Source: JBJXFY01 sp046155815
Lineage (GTDB): Bacteria > Verrucomicrobiota > Verrucomicrobiia > Limisphaerales > CAIMTB01
Length of the DNA: 31,447 bases
Assembly (NCBI GenBank): GCA_046155815.1
Contig: JBJXFY010000013.1
Coordinates: 1 to 31,447 of the forward strand
Direction: 5' to 3'
The number at the start of each line of letters is the position of its first letter. The stretch's first letter is position 1. Under the pieces are notes generated by a model. The model made no database searches. It was not told where the DNA came from and worked only from the letters and a program-made list of their open reading frames with translations. Shown piece by piece: positions 22,951 through 30,671 of the stretch. The position numbers and the translations under genes are program-made.

Positions 22951-23760
22951 ATGGACACCCGCGCCTTCGCCCGAGATATCCGCGCGCATGCCGTGCGGAT
23001 GGTGGCGCGCGTGAACGCCTCGCACATCGGCGGCGCGCTCTCGATGGCCGACCTGCTCGCGGTGCTCTACGGCGGCGTGCTGGATGTGCGGCCCGACGAG
23101 CCGGCCTGGCCGGCGCGTGACCGCTTCCTGCTGAGCAAGGGCCACAACTGCACCGCGCTCTATGCGACGCTCGCGTTGCGCGGCTTCCTGCCCGTCGAAG
23201 AACTCGAAACCTACGGCCGCGACGGCTCGAGGCTGATGGCGCATGTGAGCCACAAGGTGCCGGGCGTCGAGTTCAGCACGGGATCGCTCGGGCATGGGCT
23301 GGGTTTCGGCTGCGGCAAGGCGCTGGCGGCGAAACGGCGCGGGAAGGCGTGGCGGACGTTCGTCCTGCTCAGCGACGGCGAACTGGACGAGGGCTCGAAC
23401 TGGGAAGCCATCCTGTTCGCCGGGCACCACGGGCTGGAGAACCTCGTGGCCGTCGTGGACTACAACCGCATCCAGAGCCTCGGCCGCGTGGAGGAGGTGC
23501 TCGAGCTGGAGCCGCTGGCGGACAAGTTCCGCGCCTTCCGCTGGGGCGTGCGCGAGGTGGACGGGCACGACCACGACGCGCTGCGGGCCGCGTTCGCGGC
23601 GCTGCCGTTCGAGCCGGGCCGGCCCTCGGTGCTGGTCGCGCGCACGGTGAAGGGCCGGGGCGTGGACTACATGGAGGACGACCTCGCGTGGCACTATCGC
23701 GCCCCGGTGAAGCCGGAGCTGCTGGAGAGCGCGCTGCGGCAGCTTGGCGATCCGGCATGA
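22951..23760 (+). CDS. Transketolase, N-terminal (TPP-binding) subunit
   Basis: 269 residues, corresponding only to the first third of a full transketolase. The TPP/Mg motif is SDGELDEGSNWEA followed by NLVAVVDYN. SHIGGALSMADLLAVLY, LSKGHNCTALYATL and STGSLGHGLGFGCGKAL are classic transketolase blocks. It overlaps the downstream C-terminal subunit gene by ATGA. Split transketolases of this type occur in primary metabolism and, more often, beside NDP-sugar genes, where a TPP-bound C2 unit could be added to a keto-sugar. It begins 1 nt after the methyltransferase stop, so it belongs to the same operon. Confidence 0.93.
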   Translation: MDTRAFARDIRAHAVRMVARVNASHIGGALSMADLLAVLYGGVLDVRPDEPAWPARDRFLLSKGHNCTALYATLALRGFLPVEELETYGRDGSRLMAHVSHKVPGVEFSTGSLGHGLGFGCGKALAAKRRGKAWRTFVLLSDGELDEGSNWEAILFAGHHGLENLVAVVDYNRIQSLGRVEEVLELEPLADKFRAFRWGVREVDGHDHDALRAAFAALPFEPGRPSVLVARTVKGRGVDYMEDDLAWHYRAPVKPELLESALRQLGDPA

Positions 23761-24701
23761 GGACCGCCTTCATCAACGCCCTGCTTGCCGAGGCCCGCAC
23801 GAACCCGCGGCTGTTCCTCGTGGTCGGCGACCTCGGCTACTCGGTGGTCGAGCCGTTCGCGGCGGAGTTCCCGGACCGCTTCCTCAACGCCGGCGTCGCG
23901 GAGCAGAACATGACGGCCGTGGCCGCCGGCTTGGCGAGCGAGGGCTTCCACGTCTTCACCTACTCCATCGCGAACTTCCCGACGCTGCGCTGCTTCGAGC
24001 AGATCCGGAACGACGTGTGCTACCACGGCCTGCCCGTGACCGTCGTCGCCGTGGGCGCGGGGCTGGCGTACGGCAACCTCGGCTATTCGCACCACGGGGT
24101 GCAGGACATCGCTGTCATGCGCACGCTGCCCGGCCTCACGCTGCTCAGCCCGGCCGATCCCGGCGAGACGACGGCGGCGGTGAAGCACCTCTCCGCGCGG
24201 CCGGGGCCGGGCTACCTGCGGCTCGGCAAGGCGGGCGAGAAGGTGCTGCATGAGGTCGCAGCGGACCTCGCGGCGGGGCCGGTCGAGGTCCGCGCGGGCG
24301 ACGATCCCGTGGCGCTGGCCGCGACCGGCTCGGTGCTCGTGCTGGCGCTGGCCGCGGCGGACGCGCTGGCCGCGCGCGGGCGGCGGGTGGCGGTGTACTC
24401 GTGTCCGTGGCTGCGGCCGGCGGACACGGCGTTCTTCGCGCCGCTGTGGCGGCATCGGACGGTGGTGACGGTGGAGGAGCACCTGCTCGCCGGCGGCTTC
24501 GGCTCGCTGCTACGCGAGCTGGCGCCGGACGGCGTGCGGCTGCGTTCGCTGGCCGTGGCCGAGGAGGTGGCCGGGCTGGTCGGCTCGCAGGACTGGCTGC
24601 GGCAGCGGGCCGGGCTCACGCCGGAGGCGCTCGTGAAGCTGGTGGACGGCGCGAAGCAGGGCTCGCTGGAGCTCGCCGCTCCGAGACCCGGCGCAACGTG
24701 A
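23757..24701 (+). CDS. Transketolase, C-terminal (pyrimidine-binding) subunit
   Basis: 314 residues, completing the split enzyme. It has FLVVGDLGYSVVEPF, the catalytic Glu region NAGVAEQNMTAVAAGLA, and the C-terminal lobe from VEVRAGDDP with VLALAAADALAARG and TVEEHLLAGGFGSLL. It matches transketolase C-terminal/1-deoxyxylulose-phosphate-synthase-like pyrimidine and C-terminal domains. It needs the upstream subunit to form a complete TPP site at the dimer interface. The pair acts in the cytoplasm; donor and acceptor are unknown. Confidence 0.93.
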   Translation: MRTAFINALLAEARTNPRLFLVVGDLGYSVVEPFAAEFPDRFLNAGVAEQNMTAVAAGLASEGFHVFTYSIANFPTLRCFEQIRNDVCYHGLPVTVVAVGAGLAYGNLGYSHHGVQDIAVMRTLPGLTLLSPADPGETTAAVKHLSARPGPGYLRLGKAGEKVLHEVAADLAAGPVEVRAGDDPVALAATGSVLVLALAAADALAARGRRVAVYSCPWLRPADTAFFAPLWRHRTVVTVEEHLLAGGFGSLLRELAPDGVRLRSLAVAEEVAGLVGSQDWLRQRAGLTPEALVKLVDGAKQGSLELAAPRPGAT

Positions 24702-24750
24702 AACTGGTGGACGCTGCGTGAACTGCGCGGCGAAGTTGCCCCCGTCGAAC

Positions 24751-27381
24751 ATGCCTGATTCCTCGTCCCGTTCCGCCGCCTGGCGTTCACTGGCCGCCCT
24801 CGTCGGCGTGCTGGTCGTGGTGCTCGCGTGGCTGTTCCGCGACAACTTCAACCCCGCGCTGTGCCTCTTCGCCAACGACGGCCCGCTCGGCCTCGCGAAG
24901 GCGGCGCAGTACCGCGACCTGCTGAACCCGCGCAGCCTGCTCCAGACCTGGGCCGACCTGAACTGGGTGGGAATGTACGGCGGCACCAGCCCGCTGCCGT
25001 TCACCACGTCGCTCTTCCTGCTGCTGGACCCGCGGAACTTCATCAGCTTCGCGCCGCCGCTGATCAGCCTGTTCCTCGGGGTGTGCGCGTGGCTGTTCTT
25101 CCGGGCGCTGCGGTTTCATCCGGCGGTGTGCGCGCTGGGCGGGCTGGCGGCGGCGCTGAACGGCGACTTCTTCAGCTACGCGGCGTGGGGCCTCTCCTCG
25201 CTGCCGGCGTGCGTGGCGGCGGTGTTCCTCGCGCTGGCGGCGATCGCGGCGCCGTGGCGGCACGGCTGGCTCCGCTGGCCGCTGGCCGGCGTGGCGCTGG
25301 GCTGCGCGCTCATGGAGGGCTTCGACAACGGCGCGATCTTCAGCCTGTACGTGGCCGCCTTCGCCGTGGCGTGGATGTGGTTCGGCCGGCGCAACGAAGC
25401 GCCCGCCCGCGCACTGCTGGGCGGCGGCGCGGGCGTGGCGGTGATCGCCGCGGTGTCGGCGGCGACCGCGGCGCACATCCTGCTGATGCTGGTGACGACA
25501 CAGATCCAGGGCGTGGCCGTGGCGCAGCGTGATACGGGCGACAGCCGGGCGAACTGGAACTTCGCCACGCAGTGGAGCCTGCCGCCGGCCGAGAGCATCC
25601 GCGCCGTGATCCCCGGCCTGTACGGCTACCGCATGGACACGCCGGGCGGCGGGCAATACCGCGGTGCGGTGGGGCGTGATCCGGCGTGGGACGCTTACTT
25701 CGCGCAGCCAAACCCCGACCCGTCACGTCCGCCGGCGGGTTTCCTGCGCTACTCGGGAGCGGGGCATTTCGCGGGCGTTTTCGTGGTGCTGGTGGCGCTC
25801 TGGGCGGCGGTGCAGGGCTGCCGGAAGAATGGCCCCTTCACGGCGGAGGAACGGCGCTGGGTGCACTTCTGGCTGGTGGCGGCGGGGCTCTCGCTGCTGT
25901 TCGCGTGGGGGCGGCACGCGCCGTTCTACCATCTCATTTACGCGCTGCCGTACTTCAACACCATCCGCAACCCGGTGAAGTTCCTCCATCCCTTCAACGT
26001 CGCGCTCGTCATCCTGTTCGGGTACGGCCTGCAGGCGCTGTGGCGGACTGCGGTCGAGGGCCGCGCCGCGCGGGCGGGCGGCCTCGTGGCGGCGGTGAAG
26101 GCGTGGTGGGCGGCGGCGGCGAGGGCGGATCGCCGCTGGGCCGCGGGCCTGCTGATCGCGCTCGGCCTTGCGGCGCTGGCGTGGCTCATCCACGCCTCGG
26201 GCCGGGGCGCGCTGGTGCAGCAGCTCGGTCGCGAGGGTTTCGCGCCGGCGGAGGCGATGGAGATCGCCGGATTCGCGAACCGCGAGCTGGGCCTGTTCGT
26301 GCTTGTGCTGGCGGTGAGTGTGGTCCTGTTCCTCGCGCTGGCCTCGGGCCTTCTCGCCGGTGCGCGGGCGCGCTGGGCGGCCATCGCCGTGGGCACGCTG
26401 GTCGCGCTCGACCTCGCCCGGGCGAACGTGCCGTGGATCATCCATTACGACTGGAAGGAGAAGTACGCGACCAACGCGCTCCTCGACGCCCTGCGGATGG
26501 AGCCGTGGACCGGACGTGTGACCGGCCAGCTTCCCTTCGCCCTCCCGGGCGAGGCGGGCCAGGCGCAGGCCATGCTGGGCAACGTGTACGGCGTGGAGTG
26601 GCTCCAGCACCAGTTCCGCTTCTTCGACATCCAGGCGCTCGACATCGTGGTGCTGGCGCGCACGCCGCAGGAGATCGAGGACTACCGCGGCGCGCTGCGG
26701 GCGAACCCGCTGCGCGAATGGGAACTCACCAATACCCGCTGGCTCATCACCCTTGCCGGCATGGTCGAGGCGATGAACACGCAGCTCGATCCGGTGCGCA
26801 AGCCCTTCCGCCTCGCGCTGCCGTTCGAGCTGGGCCAGGACCGCGCGGGCGGGCCGATCATGCTGCGGACGAATGCCGCCGGACCGTTCGCGCTGGTCGA
26901 GTACATGGCCGCGCTGCCCCGGGTGAAGCTCTTCCACCAGTGGCGCGCCGGGGTGCCGGACGCGGACGTGCTGCGGCTGCTGGCCGACACGAACTTCAAC
27001 GCCCATGCCGAGGTTCTCGTCGCCGACTCCGTTGCTGCGCCCGCGGGCGGCACGAACGCCGCCGGCAGCGTGGCGGTGAAGCACTACGATCCGCGGCGTT
27101 GGGCCGTGACCGTCGAGACCTCCGCGCCGGCCGTGCTGTTGCTCAACGATGACTTCGATCCCAAGTGGAAGGTGCGCGTGGACGGCGTGGGGCAGCCGCT
27201 GCTGCGCTGCAACTTCCTCATGCGCGGCGTCGCGGTGCCCGCCGGCCGGCATGAGGTCGAGTTCACCTTCGAGCCGGAGAACACGAGCCTGTGGCTGACC
27301 TTCGCCGCGCTGGGTGGCGGGATGACGCTGCTGGCGTTCGGCGTCGCCGGCCTGCGTCCGCGCGGCCCGGCGGGATCATGA
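24751..27381 (+). CDS. YfhO-family polytopic membrane protein
   Basis: 876 residues from the ATG at 24751; a GTG at 24718 would add 11 residues. It has roughly a dozen membrane helices over the first ~560 residues, including a first-helix block LAALVGVLVVVLAWLF and the loop ANDGPLGL. YHLIYALPYFNTIRNPVKF is the YfhO-typical loop. The ~300-residue C-terminal extracytoplasmic part ends with NDDFDPKWKVRVDG and PAGRHEVEFTFEPEN, the usual closing motif of YfhO proteins. YfhO members modify or decorate envelope polymers using lipid-linked sugars; this fits the neighbouring sugar genes. Its stop overlaps the next start (ATGA). Confidence 0.85.
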   Translation: MPDSSSRSAAWRSLAALVGVLVVVLAWLFRDNFNPALCLFANDGPLGLAKAAQYRDLLNPRSLLQTWADLNWVGMYGGTSPLPFTTSLFLLLDPRNFISFAPPLISLFLGVCAWLFFRALRFHPAVCALGGLAAALNGDFFSYAAWGLSSLPACVAAVFLALAAIAAPWRHGWLRWPLAGVALGCALMEGFDNGAIFSLYVAAFAVAWMWFGRRNEAPARALLGGGAGVAVIAAVSAATAAHILLMLVTTQIQGVAVAQRDTGDSRANWNFATQWSLPPAESIRAVIPGLYGYRMDTPGGGQYRGAVGRDPAWDAYFAQPNPDPSRPPAGFLRYSGAGHFAGVFVVLVALWAAVQGCRKNGPFTAEERRWVHFWLVAAGLSLLFAWGRHAPFYHLIYALPYFNTIRNPVKFLHPFNVALVILFGYGLQALWRTAVEGRAARAGGLVAAVKAWWAAAARADRRWAAGLLIALGLAALAWLIHASGRGALVQQLGREGFAPAEAMEIAGFANRELGLFVLVLAVSVVLFLALASGLLAGARARWAAIAVGTLVALDLARANVPWIIHYDWKEKYATNALLDALRMEPWTGRVTGQLPFALPGEAGQAQAMLGNVYGVEWLQHQFRFFDIQALDIVVLARTPQEIEDYRGALRANPLREWELTNTRWLITLAGMVEAMNTQLDPVRKPFRLALPFELGQDRAGGPIMLRTNAAGPFALVEYMAALPRVKLFHQWRAGVPDADVLRLLADTNFNAHAEVLVADSVAAPAGGTNAAGSVAVKHYDPRRWAVTVETSAPAVLLLNDDFDPKWKVRVDGVGQPLLRCNFLMRGVAVPAGRHEVEFTFEPENTSLWLTFAALGGGMTLLAFGVAGLRPRGPAGS

Positions 27382-28916
27382 GGCGGCTGCTCGCGTTCGC
27401 GCTCGTCGTCGCGGCCGGCGCTGCCGGGGCGGGGGAGTGGCGGCTCTGGCGCGGCACGCGCCTCGAACTGCTGTCTGACGTTCCGGAGGCCGAGGCGGTC
27501 GGATGGCTGCGGACGCTGGAGGGCTTCGTGGCGACGGTGGGCGGCGGGCCAGTCCGCGAGGTGAACGCCGTCGCCCGCACGCCGGTGTACCTTTTCGCGC
27601 ACGAGACGGACTACCGGACCTTCACGCCCATCCGGCGTGGCCGGCGCGTGGAGTGGAGCGCGTTCCTCGTGACGGACGGTTACTCGCGGGCCATCGCCGC
27701 GCCGCGCCGGAGCACGGCGGGCGACACCCGCCACATGCTCCTGCACGAGGCGACGCACTTGCTGCAGGCGGGCCGCGGGCGCGCGTACCCGCCGTGGGTG
27801 CAGGAAGGCGAGGCGGAGTACGGCGCGAGCTTCACGAACGAGGCGTCCGGAGGTTTCGCGGTCGGCCTGCCGCTTCCGCGCCACCTCGCGCTGCTCCGCC
27901 GCGACGGCTTCCGTCCGCTGCGGCTGCTGCTCGGCCGCGAGGGCGACGGCCCGGACCTCGAAAGCCGCTACCAGGACCACCTGTTCTACGCGTCTTCCTG
28001 GCTGCTCTTTTCGATGCTGAACGCGGACCCGGAGCTGCGCGGCCGCTTCGCGGACTACGCGGCGGCCTGGGACGCCACCACCAACCGCGTCGCGGCCTTC
28101 GAGTCCGCCTTCGGCCTGCCGCTGGCCGCCGCCGAGGCCCGCCTCGGCACCCTCCTTGCCACCAACGCCTGGCCGCATGGCGTCGTGACCAACCCACCCG
28201 CTCCGCCGGCGACGCCCGAACCGCAGCCCCTCACGCTGGCCGAGATGGAATGGCGCTTCGGCCACCTGCTGCGGCTGGGCGACCGCGTCGAGTCCGCCGA
28301 GCCGTACCTGCTGCGCGCCATCCGCGCCGACCCGCGCGATCCCCGGCCGCATGTCGACCTCGGCCTTGGCTGGCTGGCGCGGAATCTGGGCGACGCGGCG
28401 CGCACGAACCTCCAGGCGGCCATGCGCCTCGGCACGGACAATTCGCTCGCCGAGGTTTCCCTGATCCTCCTCGGGCTCGAGGAGCTGCGCCTCCGGCTCA
28501 AGCCGGGGCAGCGGCCGGACATCGCGCGCCTGCGGCACTGGCGCGACCAGCTCGAGGAGGTGCTCGCGGTGGACCCGGACCTCGCGCTGGCGCACCGCGT
28601 ACTGGCCCAGGTGCTGTTCGCCGAGGACGCGGAGTCGGAGGAGGCCCTGGCGCACGCGGAGCGCGCCGCCGCGCTGGAGCCGCAGAACTTCGTGAACCAG
28701 CTCGAGGTCGCCCACCTCACCGCCGGCATCTTGCGGGACTTCGCCGGGGCGCGAGCGATCATCGCCCGGGTCATGGCCTCGACCGCGCCGCCGCGCGTGA
28801 AGCAGCAGGCGCAGGACGTGGCCCGGGACGTGGACGATTTCGAGAAGTTCGTCCGCGGCGCGGAGCGCGTGACGGAGTACCGCGAGGAGCAGAAGAAGCG
28901 CCGGCAGCGGCGGTGA
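27378..28916 (+). CDS. Secreted HExxH peptidase-like protein with TPR region
   Basis: 512 residues from the ATG overlapping the YfhO stop. A signal peptide (MRRLLAFALVVAAGAAGAG) suggests export. The zinc-metallopeptidase signature is LLHEATHLL, with His123, Glu124 and His127, and a downstream glutamate in WVQEGEAEYG (Glu143 or 145) as third ligand, the gluzincin pattern seen in peptidase-MA/DUF1570-like proteins of this phylum. From ~residue 290 the sequence turns into helical repeats (AEPYLLRAIRADPRDPRPHVDLG, with ALAHAERAAALEPQNF later), i.e. TPR-like. Substrate unknown; it may process or scaffold envelope components. The end is highly basic (EEQKKRRQRR). Confidence 0.8.
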   Translation: MRRLLAFALVVAAGAAGAGEWRLWRGTRLELLSDVPEAEAVGWLRTLEGFVATVGGGPVREVNAVARTPVYLFAHETDYRTFTPIRRGRRVEWSAFLVTDGYSRAIAAPRRSTAGDTRHMLLHEATHLLQAGRGRAYPPWVQEGEAEYGASFTNEASGGFAVGLPLPRHLALLRRDGFRPLRLLLGREGDGPDLESRYQDHLFYASSWLLFSMLNADPELRGRFADYAAAWDATTNRVAAFESAFGLPLAAAEARLGTLLATNAWPHGVVTNPPAPPATPEPQPLTLAEMEWRFGHLLRLGDRVESAEPYLLRAIRADPRDPRPHVDLGLGWLARNLGDAARTNLQAAMRLGTDNSLAEVSLILLGLEELRLRLKPGQRPDIARLRHWRDQLEEVLAVDPDLALAHRVLAQVLFAEDAESEEALAHAERAAALEPQNFVNQLEVAHLTAGILRDFAGARAIIARVMASTAPPRVKQQAQDVARDVDDFEKFVRGAERVTEYREEQKKRRQRR

Positions 28917-28941
28917 GGGCGGCCTCCCCCTCCGCCTCACC
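28912..28941. terminator. Bidirectional terminator-like hairpin spanning both stop codons
   Basis: GGTGAGG-CGG (28912-28922, one bulged G) pairs with CCGCCTCACC (28932-28941) around a 9-nt loop. Stop TGA of the peptidase gene (28914-28916) and the complementary stop of the ROK gene (28937-28939) sit in the two arms. The stem is strong but no T-tract follows on either strand. Confidence 0.45.
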
Positions 28942-29926
28942 CCTTCACCCGCTGCTTTGCCAGCACGGCGGCGCCGTAAATGCCGGCGTCGTCGCCAAGC
29001 TTCGACGCCATGATCTCCACGCCCTTGTCCGTGCCGGGCATGGCGTAGTCGCGTGCGGTCTCGATGATGATGGCCATCATCTCGTCGCCGAGGGCCTCGA
29101 TCACGCCGCCGCCGAGGACGACATGCTGCGGGTTCAGCAGGTTGATGAGGTTGCCGATGGCGATGCCAGTGTACTCGGCGGCGTCCTCCACGATCTTGTC
29201 GGTCAGCTTGTCGCCCTTGCGGATGGCCTTGCGGAGATCGCCGCTGCGCATTTCCGCGAGGTCGTTGCCGAGCATCTCGGTGAGCACGGTCTTCTCTCCG
29301 TCCTTCACCGCCTGCTGGATCCGGCGGAAGATGGCCGACCGGCTGGCCAGCGCCTCGAAGCAGCCCTTGTTGCCGCAGCCGCACTTGGGGCCGTCCACGT
29401 CCAGCACCATGTGGCCGAGCTCGCCCGCGGTGCGGTTGAAGCCGGTGTAGAGCCGGCCGTCGAGGATCAGCCCGCCGCCGATGCCGGTGCCGAGGAAGAT
29501 GCCGACCAGGTTCCGGGGCCGGCCGTCGAGCTCGACCATGTGGACGCCGAGCGTGGCGACGTTGCAGTCATTCTCGGCGAAGACCGGCACGCCCAGCTCC
29601 TTCTCGAGGGCTTTCCGCAGGGGCACGTCCTTCCAGCCGGCGAGGTTGGGCGCGAAAATCACCCGTCCCTCGTCCGACTCCACCGCTCCCGGCGCCCCGA
29701 TGCCGACGGCGGCCACCTGCTTCAACTCGCAGTCGGCCTCGTCCACGGCGTCCTGCACCGCCCGGGCCACGCGCTCGATGACCGCCTCGGGCCCGCGTTC
29801 GCCCTTGGTGCTGAGCTTGACCTTGGCGACGAGCTTGAACTGCGGCGTGAACACGCCGGCGAGGATCTTGGTGCCGCCGAGGTCCACGCCGATGTAGAGC
29901 GGTGATTTGGGCGGCGCGTCAGCCAT
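28937..29926 (-). CDS. ROK-family sugar kinase (glucokinase-like)
   Basis: 329 residues. The ATP-binding motif DLGGTKILAG is at residues 15-24. FAENDCNVATLG contains catalytic Asp120. The zinc site of ROK kinases is complete: His172 (GELGHMV) and Cys182, Cys184, Cys189 in CGCGNKGCFE. GIFLGTGIGGGLI is the phosphate loop. It has no N-terminal DNA-binding domain, so it is a kinase, probably glucokinase-like; glucose-6-phosphate could feed the CDP-glucose pathway through phosphoglucomutase. Position 67 nt after ydjY suggests loose co-transcription. Confidence 0.92.
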   Translation of the reverse strand: MADAPPKSPLYIGVDLGGTKILAGVFTPQFKLVAKVKLSTKGERGPEAVIERVARAVQDAVDEADCELKQVAAVGIGAPGAVESDEGRVIFAPNLAGWKDVPLRKALEKELGVPVFAENDCNVATLGVHMVELDGRPRNLVGIFLGTGIGGGLILDGRLYTGFNRTAGELGHMVLDVDGPKCGCGNKGCFEALASRSAIFRRIQQAVKDGEKTVLTEMLGNDLAEMRSGDLRKAIRKGDKLTDKIVEDAAEYTGIAIGNLINLLNPQHVVLGGGVIEALGDEMMAIIIETARDYAMPGTDKGVEIMASKLGDDAGIYGAAVLAKQRVKG

Positions 29927-29993
29927 TTGAAAGCCGCTTCATTCACGAAGCCTGCCGCCGGGTCAAACCGATTGTCCGCGCCGCCGCAAAAAG

Positions 29994-30668
29994 TCACGGA
30001 GCCGCGGTGGCCGGGGGAAAATGCAGCACCAGCGTGACCGGCGTGCCGGGCGGCGGGAGCGCCACGGCGCGGGGGAAGTGCGCGTCGTCGTCCGCCGCCT
30101 CGGGGCCCGGGTTGTTCAGCAGCGCCACGGGGTCGTGAATGAGCGCGATGACCGAGCCCTCGTAATGCGCCGCAAAGCCCTCCGCCGTCAGGAACGAGCC
30201 GGTGTAGAGCCAGTTCGTGACGGTGAAAGGGGCGATGGTGCGCCGTGCCTCGTCCGGCCGCCGCTCAATCAGGGCGTGCAGTGGCGCGGAGACGGGGCCG
30301 GACACATTGGTCCACACGGCCTCGGCGCGGACGGCATTGGCCGGCGTCAGGGCGGCATTGGTGACGGCCTGGGGGCCGGCCGGCCGGATGTTCAGCAGCA
30401 GCGCCGCGGCGTGCAGGTCCAGCGGCCCGGCCGCGGTGCGCAGGAGGCTTTCGTGCGTCTTGCCTGTCTCATGCACGAGCACGTACTCGATCACGCCGCA
30501 GGTCTGGTTGACCACCGCGGGCAGCGTCGCGGTGCGGGCCTGGGCGTCCACGGTCACGAGGCCGAGGCGGAGGCGGCCGTCGGGGAGCCGTTCGGGACGG
30601 CTGACGCCGGGCTGGTCCGCGAGCAGGAGGGCCGGGACGGCCATCAGGCCAGGCCAGACGCGACGCAT
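29994..30668 (-). CDS. YdjY-domain protein, exported
   Basis: 224 residues. The N-terminus (MRRVWPGLMAVPALLLADQPG) is a signal peptide. The central segment GVIEYVLVHETGKTHESLL, followed by LHAALLLNI-like LDLHAAALLLNIRP, is the YdjY signature, whose function remains unknown. YdjY-containing proteins are frequent in Planctomycetes and Verrucomicrobia and often sit near ferredoxin or redox genes. It starts 3 nt after the Mrp-type gene, so the two are coupled. Confidence 0.8.
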   Translation of the reverse strand: MRRVWPGLMAVPALLLADQPGVSRPERLPDGRLRLGLVTVDAQARTATLPAVVNQTCGVIEYVLVHETGKTHESLLRTAAGPLDLHAAALLLNIRPAGPQAVTNAALTPANAVRAEAVWTNVSGPVSAPLHALIERRPDEARRTIAPFTVTNWLYTGSFLTAEGFAAHYEGSVIALIHDPVALLNNPGPEAADDDAHFPRAVALPPPGTPVTLVLHFPPATAAP

Positions 30669-30671
30669 GGT

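Noticed and set aside
21346..23694. 782-codon minus-strand open frame opposite the methyltransferase and transketolase genes
   Set aside because: Arg/Ala-rich antisense shadow with no domains, over clearly coding plus-strand genes.
24633..24712. Near-duplicate of CGTGAAGCTGGTGGACG at the end of the transketolase gene and just before the YfhO gene
   Set aside because: Only about 16 bases with a mismatch; likely chance or a trivial local duplication, with no consequence visible.
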